This document shows positions 1-7,402 of a stretch of DNA of 64,000 nt, one piece after another. The notes under the pieces are model-generated. The model saw only the letters and a program-made list of their open reading frames with translations, ran no database searches and was not told the DNA's origin. Each line of letters begins with the position of its first letter. Position 1 is the first letter of the stretch. Position numbers and translations under genes: made by a program. The stretch is from Streptomyces sclerotialus (lineage in GTDB: Bacteria > Actinomycetota > Actinomycetes > Streptomycetales > Streptomycetaceae): assembly GCA_000719105.1 (NCBI GenBank), contig JODX01000011.1:107718-171717 (forward strand). Reading direction: 5' to 3'.

Positions 1-45
1 CTGTTCCTGCTGCTCCTGCTGTTCCTTCTGGCTGGCGGTGCTCAC
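1..45 (-). CDS. N-terminal 15 codons of an unidentified protein, cut by the window edge
   Basis: A GTG codon on the minus strand starts two bases after the TAA stop of the Lrp-type regulator gene and opens 15 stop-free codons reading MSTASQKEQQEQQEQ. A GGGAA motif about ten bases upstream could serve as ribosome binding site. The spacing suggests an operon with the regulator. The visible residues are too few and too Gln/Glu-rich to assign a function. It is supported only by start, spacing and openness. Confidence 0.4.
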   Translation of the reverse strand, partial: MSTASQKEQQEQQEQ

Positions 46-47
46 GG

Positions 48-575
48 TTATCGGGTTCCCCACATGTAGGTCTGCTTCTTGAGCTTCAGGTAGACGAAGC
101 TCTCGGTGGAGCGCACTCCCGGGACGGCCCGGATGCGTCTGTTGATGACCTCCAGCAGGTGGTCGTCGTCCTCGCAGACGATCTCCACCATCAGGTCGAA
201 CGATCCTGCGGTCATCACCACGTACTCGCACTCGTCCATGCCGGCCAGTGCGTCGGCCACGGACTCCACGTCGCCCTCGACGTTGACGCCGACCATCGCC
301 TGACGCCGGAAACCCACGGTGAGCGGGTCGGTGACGGCGACGATCTGCATCACGCCCTGGTCGAGCAGCTTCTGGACGCGCTGGCGCACGGCCGCCTCGG
401 ACAGGCCGACGGCCTTGCCGATCGCGGCGTACGGCCGCCTCCCGTCCTCCTGGAGCTGCTCGATGATGGCGAGGGAGACGGCATCCAGGTGCGGGGTGCC
501 GCCGTGTCTGGACTCGCGGGCGTCCCTGGAGTCCTTCGGGTCTGCGCTTCGACTGGCCACGAACTCACTGTGCAT
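48..575 (-). CDS. Lrp/AsnC-family transcriptional regulator
   Basis: About 175 residues, the usual size for Lrp/AsnC regulators. An N-terminal winged helix-turn-helix follows a roughly 25-residue polar extension and contains the family signature LDAVSLAIIEQLQEDGRR followed by IGKAVGLSEAAVRQRVQKL. The C-terminal half is the ligand-binding RAM/AsnC_trans_reg domain (VMTAGSFDLMVEIVCEDDD and VPGVRSTESFVYLKLKKQ). I chose the ATG at 575; a longer reading to 653 would run into the divergent promoter and adds residues unlike the family. It is divergent from an aminobutyraldehyde dehydrogenase gene, so regulation of that gene and of polyamine catabolism is the natural inference; the effector cannot be read from sequence. 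Confidence 0.9.
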   Translation of the reverse strand: MHSEFVASRSADPKDSRDARESRHGGTPHLDAVSLAIIEQLQEDGRRPYAAIGKAVGLSEAAVRQRVQKLLDQGVMQIVAVTDPLTVGFRRQAMVGVNVEGDVESVADALAGMDECEYVVMTAGSFDLMVEIVCEDDDHLLEVINRRIRAVPGVRSTESFVYLKLKKQTYMWGTR

Positions 576-670
576 GAGGACTCGACAGTCACGCAAGGCC
601 GAATCGATGAAATTCGTTGTCCATGAGCGCCAGGCGTGCGGATTTCGCAGCATCCGCGGGGTGGGGGGTG

Positions 671-698
671 TTGAAAGCGTCGGGTTGCGGATTAGTGT
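671..698 (+). promoter_or_regulatory. Candidate sigma-HrdB-type promoter for the first aldehyde dehydrogenase
   Basis: TTGAAA at 671-676 and TAGTGT at 693-698 are separated by 16 bases, 41 bases before the GTG start at 740. It lies in the 164-base divergent gap shared with the Lrp-type regulator, where that protein would be expected to bind. Confidence 0.4.
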
Positions 699-739
699 GG
701 TGTCTCAAGGAATGGACACCCGAACCTGGAGGGCCGGCA

Positions 740-2179
740 GTGAGCAGCGAGCTGCGTCGTCTGCGCAACCACATCGACGGCGAATTCCGTGACGCCGCCG
801 ACGGACGGACCACCGAGGTGGTCAACCCCGCGACCGGCGAGGCGTACGCCACGGCGCCGCTCTCCGGCCCGGCGGACGTCGACGCCGCCATGGAGGCCGC
901 CGCGCGGGCCTTCCCGGGCTGGCGGGACACGACCCCCGCGGAGCGCCAGAAGGCCCTGCTGAAGATCGCGGACGCCTTCGAGGAGCGGGCCGAGGAACTC
1001 ATCGCGGCGGAGGTGGAGAACACGGGCAAGCCCGTCGGGCTCACCCGTACCGAGGAGATCCCGCCGATGGTCGACCAGATCCGCTTCTTCGCGGGCGCCG
1101 CCCGCATGCTGGAGGGGCGCTCGGCCGGCGAGTACATGGAGGGGATGACCTCCATCATCCGTCGCGAGCCGGTCGGCGTCTGCGCCCAGGTCGCGCCGTG
1201 GAACTACCCGATGATGATGGCCGTGTGGAAGTTCGCCCCGGCGATCGCGGCGGGCAACACGGTCGTGCTGAAGCCGTCGGACACCACTCCCGCGTCGACG
1301 GTCCTCATCGCGGAGATCATCGGCTCGATCCTCCCGAAGGGCGTCTTCAACGTCGTGACGGGTGACCGGGAGACCGGCCGCCTGATGGTCGAGCACCCGA
1401 TCCCCGCGATGGCGTCCATCACCGGCTCCGTACGCGCCGGCATGCAGGTCGCCGAGTCCGCGGCCAAGGACGTCAAGCGCGTCCACCTGGAGCTCGGCGG
1501 CAAGGCTCCGGTGGTCGTCTTCGAGGACACCGACATCGCCAAGGCCGTCGAGGACATCTCGGTCGCCGGCTTCTTCAACGCGGGCCAGGACTGTACGGCC
1601 GCGACCCGCGTCCTCGTCCAGGAGTCCGTGCACGACGAGTTCGTGGCCGCGCTCGCCAAGGCCGCCGCCGAGACGAAGACCGGCGCCCCGGACGACGAGG
1701 ACGTCCTGTTCGGCCCGCTCAACAACCCGAACCAGCTGAAGCAGGTCTCCGGCTTCATCGAGCGGCTGCCCGCCCACGCCAAGGTCGAGGCCGGCGGTCA
1801 CCGGGTGGGCGAGAAGGGCTACTTCTACGCCCCGACCGTCGTCTCCGGGCTCCAGCAGGACGACGAGATCGTGCAGAACGAGGTCTTCGGGCCGGTCATC
1901 ACCGTCCAGTCCTTCACGGACGAGGCTCAGGCCGTCGAGTGGGCCAACGGTGTCGAGTACGCGCTCGCCTCGTCGGTCTGGACGAAGGACCACGCGCGCG
2001 CGATGCGCATGTCCAGGGCCCTCGACTTCGGCTGTGTGTGGATCAACACGCACATCCCGCTGGTCGCGGAGATGCCGCATGGCGGCTTCAAGAAGTCCGG
2101 GTACGGCAAGGACCTGTCGGCGTACGGGTTCGACGACTACACGCGGATCAAGCATGTGATGACGTCGCTGGACGCGTAG
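740..2179 (+). CDS. Gamma-aminobutyraldehyde dehydrogenase-type aldehyde dehydrogenase
   Basis: 479 residues, full length for the NAD(P)-dependent aldehyde dehydrogenase superfamily. It is predicted to oxidise 4-aminobutanal (or its gamma-glutamyl derivative) to GABA in putrescine breakdown. The substrate-pocket strand APWNYPMMM is at about 152-160, the general base Glu in LELGGK at about 251, and the nucleophilic Cys in GQDCTAATR at about 285; the GQDCTA context is typical of the PatD/PuuC-like branch. The start is the GTG at 740, preceded by GGAGGG at 727-732; upstream residues in this frame lack family similarity. It is divergent from the Lrp-type regulator, followed by a strong terminator, and paralogous to the gene at 10648. 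Substrate choice between aminobutyraldehyde and glutamyl-aminobutyraldehyde is not resolved. Confidence 0.92.
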   Translation: MSSELRRLRNHIDGEFRDAADGRTTEVVNPATGEAYATAPLSGPADVDAAMEAAARAFPGWRDTTPAERQKALLKIADAFEERAEELIAAEVENTGKPVGLTRTEEIPPMVDQIRFFAGAARMLEGRSAGEYMEGMTSIIRREPVGVCAQVAPWNYPMMMAVWKFAPAIAAGNTVVLKPSDTTPASTVLIAEIIGSILPKGVFNVVTGDRETGRLMVEHPIPAMASITGSVRAGMQVAESAAKDVKRVHLELGGKAPVVVFEDTDIAKAVEDISVAGFFNAGQDCTAATRVLVQESVHDEFVAALAKAAAETKTGAPDDEDVLFGPLNNPNQLKQVSGFIERLPAHAKVEAGGHRVGEKGYFYAPTVVSGLQQDDEIVQNEVFGPVITVQSFTDEAQAVEWANGVEYALASSVWTKDHARAMRMSRALDFGCVWINTHIPLVAEMPHGGFKKSGYGKDLSAYGFDDYTRIKHVMTSLDA

Positions 2180-2215
2180 TCGGCCCGATGCGCGCGTGTG
2201 CGCGTGTGCTCGTGT

Positions 2216-2251
2216 GCGGCCCCGGACGGGAACCCTCCCGTCCGGGGCCGC
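2216..2251 (+). terminator. Strong hairpin terminator after the aldehyde dehydrogenase
   Basis: A perfect 16-bp stem (2216-2231 paired with 2236-2251) with a 4-base loop, very GC-rich, without a T-run as is usual in Streptomyces. It sits 37 bases after the stop codon. Confidence 0.8.
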
Positions 2252-2273
2252 CGTGTTCGATGCGGGCCTGTTT

Positions 2274-2302
2274 TTGAACACGTTCAACAGTGGGCGTACG
2301 CT
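2274..2302 (+). promoter_or_regulatory. Promoter with a palindromic -35 region, leaderless arrangement
   Basis: TTGAAC (2274-2279) and TACGCT (2297-2302) are spaced by 17 bases, placing the expected transcript start within a base or two of the ATG at 2309. The -35 element is the left arm of the palindrome TTGAACACGTTCAA (2274-2287), a plausible repressor site. The bases before the ATG show no Shine-Dalgarno sequence, which fits a leaderless mRNA. Confidence 0.5.
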
Positions 2303-2308
2303 GCCGTC

Positions 2309-2836
2309 ATGAGCGACAGAGCCGCCCTGCTGAAGGGCATTCGCGTCTGGCTGGCCTTCTTCGTCGTCTGTCTGGTGCTCAGCGGCGCCACCGCCTTCCC
2401 GCTGGTGCACGAACTCCGCTGGGCCGAGGAACTGTTGCGTTCCCTGTCCGTGCCCGAGCACCTGCCGGCGTTCATGGAGTGGATCGAGCGTGTGCGGCGG
2501 GGGCTCGACGAAGCCGACGCCGAGTACCCGTTCCTCCTGTACGGCACGGACTGGCTCGCCTTCGCCCACCTCGTGATCGCGGTCGCCTTCTACGGCCCCT
2601 ACCGCGACCCCGTCCGCAACATATGGGTCGTCGAGTTCGGCATGATCGCCTGCGTGGGCATCATCCCGCTCGCCCTGATCTGCGGGCCGGTCCGGGGAAT
2701 CCCCTTCTGGTGGAGCGTGATCGACATGGCGTTCGGGGTCTTCGGGATCATTCCGCTGTATCTCGTACGGAAGAAGATCAAGCGGTTGGAGGCACTCCTC
2801 GGTCCGGGCGCCGTGCCGGTCACGGCTGTTGCTTGA
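2309..2836 (+). CDS. Small four-helix membrane protein of unknown function
   Basis: 175 residues. A cytoplasmic N-terminus MSDRAALLKGIRVW leads into a first hydrophobic helix (about 15-33). A charged extracytoplasmic stretch of about 50 residues follows, then helices around 85-100, 108-125 and 134-152, and a basic tail with RKKIKRLEALL. No catalytic motif is visible and I do not recognise the family by function. The ATG at 2309 is chosen because the promoter predicts a leaderless start there. The 3' end overlaps the converging serine hydrolase gene by 17 bases. Confidence 0.75.
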   Translation: MSDRAALLKGIRVWLAFFVVCLVLSGATAFPLVHELRWAEELLRSLSVPEHLPAFMEWIERVRRGLDEADAEYPFLLYGTDWLAFAHLVIAVAFYGPYRDPVRNIWVVEFGMIACVGIIPLALICGPVRGIPFWWSVIDMAFGVFGIIPLYLVRKKIKRLEALLGPGAVPVTAVA

Positions 2837-4181
2837 GGGCGGCCGGCACGACGCGCTCGGCGATCTGGTTCATGCCCTCGTCCTGTGGGAACGCCGGCGT
2901 CCGAGCCGGTCGGCAGGCGTGCGAGCCGGTCGGCAGGCGTGCGAGCCGGTCGGCAGGCGTCCGAGCCGGTCGGCAGGTGTCCGGAGTGCCGAAAGCCGCG
3001 GTGACGAGTCCCATGACCACCGGGTTGCTGTCCGTTCCCTTGGCGTCGGTCGAGTTGACGCTGTAGACCAGGGTGCGGGAGAGGTCGCGGGTGCCCCCGA
3101 TGCCCGCGTTGTAGCCCCAGCGGCCGCCCGTCTTGCCCCACACCTCACGGCCGCCCAGCTTCCAGCAGGTCAGCCCGGCGCTGTAGGCCGCGGGTCCGCC
3201 GCCGAGGGCGTCCACCCGGGGCAGGGTGAACATCTCCTCCAGCAGCGGCCCGCGCACCACCTGCCCGCGGAACAGGGCCCGGGTGAAGCGCTCCAGGTCG
3301 GCGGTGGTGGAGATGATGTCACCGGCCGCCCAGCCGTCGGTGGTGCCCCACACGGTGACGTCGCGCAGCCCGGTGGTGCCGTCGTCGAGCCGCATGGTCT
3401 GGTAGCCGCGGTTGTGGGGGCCGTGGATGCGGGGGTCCATCCCCGGGGAAGAGGTGCCGCGCAGGCCGAGCGGGTCGATGACGCGCCGCTCGACCTGTCT
3501 CTCGTACGTGTCGCCCGTGACCCTCTCGACCAGCAGGCCTGCCACGGTGTAACCGATGTTGCTGTAGCGCTGTTTGTCGCCCGCGGGGAAGAGCGCCTCC
3601 TTCGCGGTGGCGGAGGCCACCATCTCCTTTGGGGTGTGGACGAGGAAGCGGTTCTCGTACCTCTCCTCCACGGTCGTTCCGGGGAAGTCGGGGGAGGGCA
3701 GGCCGCTGGTGTGGTTCAGGAGCTGGCGTACGGTCACGTCTCCGTACGCCGCCGGGATCAGGTCCGGGAGATAGGCCCTGACGGAGCGGTCGAGGTCCAC
3801 CTTCTTCTCGGAGGCGAGCTGGAGGACCACCGCCGCGGTGAAGACCTTCGTCACCGAGCCGGCCCGGAAGCGGGCGTGCGGATCGGCCGGGCGGCCGCTG
3901 ACGAGATCGTGGACCCCGGCGCTGCCGCGCCAGACGCCCTCCTCGCCCCCGAGGCGCACCAGGGCCGCGGTCGCCCGGTCGGTGGGGAGGTCCGCGATCA
4001 CGGCGCGCAGTGCGTCGGCACCGGGGACTTCCTTGGAGGTGCTGGAGGTGGTGGAGGTGGTGGAGGTGGTGGAGGTGGTTGAGGCGGCGGGGGCGGAGGC
4101 GAAGGCCGGTGCGGCCGGTCCGGAGGCGATGCCCAGGACGAGGGCGGTGGCGATCAGGGTGGTGCGCGTACGGATGGTCAT
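2820..4181 (-). CDS. Secreted beta-lactamase-fold serine hydrolase (D-Ala-D-Ala carboxypeptidase-like)
   Basis: 453 residues with a Sec signal peptide (about 1-28, AXA-type end). A Ser/Thr linker near 34-50 is encoded by a 9-bp repeat. The beta-lactamase/class C fold follows: the SxxK motif is SVTK in RAGSVTKVF (about 108-111), the YxN motif is YSN in QRYSNIGY, and the third motif is KTG in VWGKTGGRWGYN. It probably acts on peptidoglycan peptides or esters outside the membrane. The last 50 residues are unusual: a run of Arg/Pro/Thr-rich sequence (CRPARTPADRLARLPTG) comes from a 20-bp DNA repeat inserted before an otherwise ordinary tail (AFPQDEGMNQIAERVVPAAL). The ATG is preceded by GGAGA. 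Substrate is not identifiable from sequence. Confidence 0.88.
   Translation of the reverse strand: MTIRTRTTLIATALVLGIASGPAAPAFASAPAASTTSTTSTTSTTSSTSKEVPGADALRAVIADLPTDRATAALVRLGGEEGVWRGSAGVHDLVSGRPADPHARFRAGSVTKVFTAAVVLQLASEKKVDLDRSVRAYLPDLIPAAYGDVTVRQLLNHTSGLPSPDFPGTTVEERYENRFLVHTPKEMVASATAKEALFPAGDKQRYSNIGYTVAGLLVERVTGDTYERQVERRVIDPLGLRGTSSPGMDPRIHGPHNRGYQTMRLDDGTTGLRDVTVWGTTDGWAAGDIISTTADLERFTRALFRGQVVRGPLLEEMFTLPRVDALGGGPAAYSAGLTCWKLGGREVWGKTGGRWGYNAGIGGTRDLSRTLVYSVNSTDAKGTDSNPVVMGLVTAAFGTPDTCRPARTPADRLARLPTGSHACRPARTPAFPQDEGMNQIAERVVPAALKQQP
2901..2980. repeat. Four tandem copies of a 20-bp unit inside the serine hydrolase gene
   Basis: Copies begin at 2901, 2921, 2941 and 2961. The unit reads (C/G)CGAGCCGGTCGGCAGGCGT; copies two and three are identical and the last has one change (GTGT). 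Because 20 is not a multiple of three, each copy is read in a different frame and copy-number change would shift the protein tail. Confidence 0.95.
4035..4079. repeat. 9-bp microsatellite (GGAGGTGGT)x5 encoding a Ser/Thr linker
   Basis: Five in-frame copies on the plus strand, the first with one mismatch. Read on the minus strand they encode the TTS/STT linker after the signal peptide of the serine hydrolase. Being in multiples of three, copy change would only lengthen or shorten the linker. Confidence 0.9.
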
Positions 4182-4286
4182 CCCGTGGTCTCCTGCGGTG
4201 CGGAGGGGCCGGTCGCGGGCCGGTCGTGCCGGACCTGCCGGGCGTGCTGACGGGTTCCATCCTGTTGATCACGGGCGTCCGGCGGA

Positions 4287-5042
4287 TCACCGGAGCGAGC
4301 GGTCTCCGGCCGGTCGGTCCCTCGCCGGTGCGGGGGAGTCCACGGGGCCGTCTCCCCCGGGGGAGGGAGCCACCGAGAGTCCCGGGGTGCCCGCCGTGAT
4401 CAGGCCCGTCTCGTACGCGCAGACGACCGCCTGGACGCGGTCGCGCAGGCCGAGCTTGGCCAGCACATTGCCGACGTGCGTCTTCACGGTGTGCTCGCTG
4501 ACCACCAGGGCCGCGGCGATCTCCGCGTTGGACAGCCCGCGGGCCAGCTGGAGAAGGGTCTCGCGCTCCCGGGCCGTCAGCGCGTCGAGCCGGGCCGACG
4601 GCGCGGGACGCGCCCTGGACGAGGCCCGCGTGTACTCCTCGATGAGCCGGCGCGTCACGGCCGGGGCGAGCAGTGAGTCACCGGCGGCCACCACCCGCAC
4701 CGCGTGGACCAGGTCGTCCCGCCGGACGTCCTTGAGCAGGAAACCGGAGGCCCCGGCGTGCAGCGCCTCGTGGAGGTACTCGTCGGAGTCGAAGGTGGTC
4801 AGCATGACGGTCCGGCAGGCGGAGGCGGCGGTGATGGCGCGGCAGGCCTCGATGCCGTCCATGAGCGGCATGCGGATGTCGAGCAGCGCCACGTGCGGCT
4901 CGTGGCGGCGGACGGCGGCCACCGCCGCGGCCCCGTCCCCGGCCTCGGCGACGACGTCGATGTCCGGCTGCGCGTCCAGGATCATCGCGAAACCGCTGCG
5001 CACCAGTTCCTGGTCGTCGGCGACCACTACCCGTACCGTCAA
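4287..5042 (-). CDS. NarL/FixJ-family response regulator
   Basis: 251 residues. A receiver domain (1-118) with the acidic pair DD at 9-10, phosphoacceptor Asp55 in LLDIRMP, the switch Thr in MLTTF and Lys in LLKDV. A LuxR-type DNA-binding domain at about 150-215 has LTARERETLLQLARGLSNAEIA and VSEHTVKTHVGNVLAKL. The tail beyond 220 is Pro/Gly/Asp-rich and disordered. The start is a TTG overlapping the TGA stop of the histidine kinase gene (TTGA), with GGTGGGAAG upstream, so translation is probably coupled to the kinase. The partner is certain from the pairing; target genes are not visible. Confidence 0.93.
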   Translation of the reverse strand: MTVRVVVADDQELVRSGFAMILDAQPDIDVVAEAGDGAAAVAAVRRHEPHVALLDIRMPLMDGIEACRAITAASACRTVMLTTFDSDEYLHEALHAGASGFLLKDVRRDDLVHAVRVVAAGDSLLAPAVTRRLIEEYTRASSRARPAPSARLDALTARERETLLQLARGLSNAEIAAALVVSEHTVKTHVGNVLAKLGLRDRVQAVVCAYETGLITAGTPGLSVAPSPGGDGPVDSPAPARDRPAGDRSLR

Positions 5043-6430
5043 CTTCCCACCCCCTCGTGGGAGGTTACCGGCGGAAGGGGGAGCGGAGGCGGAAGCGGAA
5101 GTCGCCGCAGCGGAAGGCGGACGCGCAACCGGAAGCCCCTGCCGCCGGGGCCCGGGCCGGTGCTCGCCGTACCGCCGTGTGCGGCGGCGCGTTCACGGAC
5201 ACCGATCAGTCCGTGACCGCCGCCGACGGAGCGGGTGGCCGGGGGCCTGGCCGCGCCGGGGTCGCGTTCGTCGTCCGGGCCGCGTCCGTCGTCGGTGACA
5301 GTGACGGTGAGCAGGTCCGGACCGTATTCCAGGCGCACCGTGACTGTGTCGGCATCGGCGTGCCTGACGACGTTCGTCAGCGCCTCCTGGACGATCCGGT
5401 AGACGGTGGCCTCCGTGTCCAGCGGCAGGGACCGGACCTCTCCGGCGGCCGCGAAGTCCACGGCGAGACCGCTGCCCGACACCCGTGCGACGAGGCCGGG
5501 CAGCGCCGCCACGGAGGGCTGCGGGTCGCGCGGGGCGTCCGCGGTGACGGCCGGGCCGCGGGCGGGCGGGGACGGGGGCGGCGGGTCCTGACCGGGGGCG
5601 CCCGCCGCGGGCCCGTCTCCCGAGTGCCCGCCCGGTGCCGGCGGGGTCTCTCTGAGTAGGCCGAGCATGCGGCGGAGCTGGACCATCGCGTCCCGCCCCG
5701 TCTCCGCTATCGCGTCGAACGCGGCTTCGGCGCGCTCCGGTGCGGTACGGACCGTCACCGGTCCCGCCTCGGCCTGGACGATCATGAGGCTGACGGCGTG
5801 CGAGAGGATGTCGTGCATCTCCCGGGCGATCCGCGCCCGTTCGCGGGCGGCCGCCTGTTCCGCTTCGATGCGCCGGGTCACCTCCAGCTGGCGCGCACGG
5901 TCCTCCACCGCCCTGACGTACGCCTGGCGGGTGTGGGTGAGCCGGCCGAACGCATAGGCGGCGGCGAACACGAACAGGCTGAAGAGGAGCTCCCTGGCCT
6001 GTCCGGTGTTGAGCGCGACGGAAGGGAAGATCACCGCCGTCACCAGGGCCGCCATGGCCAGCCGCTTGGGCGGGGACGACAGCGTGGCCACCGTGTACAG
6101 GGCGATCAGGCCGGCGTACGGGAGCGGCTGGCCGGGCCCGTCCACGGTGAACTTGTAGAGCGCACCGGCCACCAGCGTGGCGAGCAGTACCGCGACCGGT
6201 GCGCGGCGGCGCCAGACCAGCGGCAATACGCCCAGTGCCGTCAGTCCGTAGGCGCCCCATGTCGCGGGTGGCAGCTCCGGGCCGCGAGGCACCACGAACG
6301 GCATGGTCACCGCGGCCAGGACCAGCAGGGTGATGCCGACGTCCACGGCGCCGGGACCGGCGTCGCGCAACCGGGCGGCGGGACGCGCGACGGCCGTCCG
6401 GAACAGTGCGTGCAATCCCGCGACCTGCAT
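5039..6430 (-). CDS. Sensor histidine kinase (HisKA_3 type) with multi-pass N-terminus
   Basis: About 463 residues from the ATG at 6430. Four to six hydrophobic helices (about 30-165) precede a coiled linker (RARQLEVTRRIEAEQAAARER), the dimerisation/phosphorylation motif REMHDILSHAVSLMIVQAE with His206, and an HATPase_c domain with the N box VQEALTNVVRHADAD, a DDGRG box and a GGHGLIGVRERAAAHGG box. A Pro/Gly-rich insert lies between the H-box and ATPase domains. Reading on to 6691 is open but would add a TRATRATRATR tract encoded by a microsatellite, so the shorter start is preferred although its Shine-Dalgarno (GAGAG) is modest. It is co-transcribed with the response regulator. The signal is unknown. 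Confidence 0.88.
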   Translation of the reverse strand: MQVAGLHALFRTAVARPAARLRDAGPGAVDVGITLLVLAAVTMPFVVPRGPELPPATWGAYGLTALGVLPLVWRRRAPVAVLLATLVAGALYKFTVDGPGQPLPYAGLIALYTVATLSSPPKRLAMAALVTAVIFPSVALNTGQARELLFSLFVFAAAYAFGRLTHTRQAYVRAVEDRARQLEVTRRIEAEQAAARERARIAREMHDILSHAVSLMIVQAEAGPVTVRTAPERAEAAFDAIAETGRDAMVQLRRMLGLLRETPPAPGGHSGDGPAAGAPGQDPPPPSPPARGPAVTADAPRDPQPSVAALPGLVARVSGSGLAVDFAAAGEVRSLPLDTEATVYRIVQEALTNVVRHADADTVTVRLEYGPDLLTVTVTDDGRGPDDERDPGAARPPATRSVGGGHGLIGVRERAAAHGGTASTGPGPGGRGFRLRVRLPLRRLPLPPPLPLPPVTSHEGVGS

Positions 6431-6431
6431 G

Positions 6432-6494
6432 ACTCTCGTTGCTCTCGTTGCTCTCGTTGCTCTCGTTGCTCTTGTGGCTCTTGTGGCGACTGTG
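6432..6494. repeat. 9-bp tandem repeat at the start of the histidine kinase gene
   Basis: About seven units of GCTCTCGTT degrading to GCTCTTGTG lie immediately upstream of the chosen ATG on the minus strand. Read on the minus strand each unit is AACGAGAGC and carries a GAGAG core, so the array offers several weak ribosome-binding sequences. If the longer reading frame is used it encodes a (TRA)n tract. Confidence 0.85.
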
Positions 6495-6671
6495 GTCTGC
6501 GTGACTCTTGTCTCGCTCCTGGCCTCCATGGCTTTCGTGGTGCCCGTGGCCCGCACGGTCCTCATGGCCCCCGTCCCTCCCCGTCGCGCCGGTACGCACC
6601 TCCTGCGGTGCGGGCGCGGGCCCATCATGCCGGACGCCACTGCTGGTCCCGCGGCGGCCGGTGTCCCGGGG

Positions 6672-7391
6672 TCAGCGCCCGCTGTCACCACCGCGCCCGC
6701 CGCTCCCGCCGTGCCCGCGGCGGAGGGCGGTGAGAACCTCGATGCGGTTGGTGGTGACCGAGTCGGCGCCGTGGGAGATCAGACGGCGCATGGTGCGGCG
6801 GGTGTCGGCGGTCCAGGCGGAGAGCAGCAGGCCGTCGCGGTGGACCCGGTCGGCCAGCGCACGGCTGACCAGCCCGAAACGGTAGTTGAGCCAGCGGGGC
6901 CGCACGGCGTCGAGCAGGACCGGGCGCGGCGGGGCGAGGGTCGTCCAGGTCATGGCGATCTCGGCGTCCGGGTCGGCGGCCCGGACCCACAGCATGGTGG
7001 CCGGCCCCGCGCAGTAGTACACCCGGTCGCGGGCGCCGCAGTCGGCGACGGTGCCCGTCACGGCGCGCACCGACCTCTCGGACGCGCCGGGCAGGTCGAT
7101 CATGACGCGGCGGTCCCCGGCGGCCGCCAGGGCGTCGCGGAGCGTGGGAGCGCGGCCCTCCGTCAGCTCGCACAGCTCCTGGTGGGTGAGGGAGGCGACC
7201 GGCCGGTCGTGACCCCACAGGCGCTTCAGCGTCGCGTCGTGCAGCAGCACCGGTACGCCGTCGCGGGTGAGGCGGACGTCGACCTCCACGGCGTCCGCGC
7301 CGCGCGCGACGGCCGAGCGCAGCGACTCCAGGGTGTTCTCGCGGTACCGGTACGGGTCGCCGCGGTGCGCCACGGCCGTCACGTGACGCAC
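6672..7391 (-). CDS. Glycerophosphodiester phosphodiesterase
   Basis: 239 residues in the TIM-barrel GDPD family, which hydrolyses glycerophosphodiesters to glycerol 3-phosphate and an alcohol. The signature is intact: AHRGDPYRYRENTLESLRSAVARGADAVEVDVRLTRDGVPVLLHDATLKRLW, with the catalytic His pair (in HRG and LLHD) and metal ligands E and D (VEVDV). The C-terminal strand motif LLSAWTADTRRTMRRLISHGADSVTTNRIEV is typical. No signal peptide, so cytoplasmic. I place the start at the GTG at 7391 (VRHVTAVAHRGD); a GTG nine bases further in is possible. The stop of the deaminase gene lies 12 bases upstream, so the two are probably co-transcribed. Confidence 0.9.
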   Translation of the reverse strand: MRHVTAVAHRGDPYRYRENTLESLRSAVARGADAVEVDVRLTRDGVPVLLHDATLKRLWGHDRPVASLTHQELCELTEGRAPTLRDALAAAGDRRVMIDLPGASERSVRAVTGTVADCGARDRVYYCAGPATMLWVRAADPDAEIAMTWTTLAPPRPVLLDAVRPRWLNYRFGLVSRALADRVHRDGLLLSAWTADTRRTMRRLISHGADSVTTNRIEVLTALRRGHGGSGGRGGDSGR

Positions 7392-7402
7392 GGCGTCCGC
7401 CG

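Noticed and set aside
692..2569. Very long open frames antisense to the first dehydrogenase and many other genes
   Set aside because: They mirror the GC-rich third positions of the real genes, lack ribosome binding sites and have Arg/Gly/Asp-rich, family-less products.
2901..2980. CRISPR array
   Set aside because: The 20-bp units are directly abutting with no spacers and lie in a coding region.
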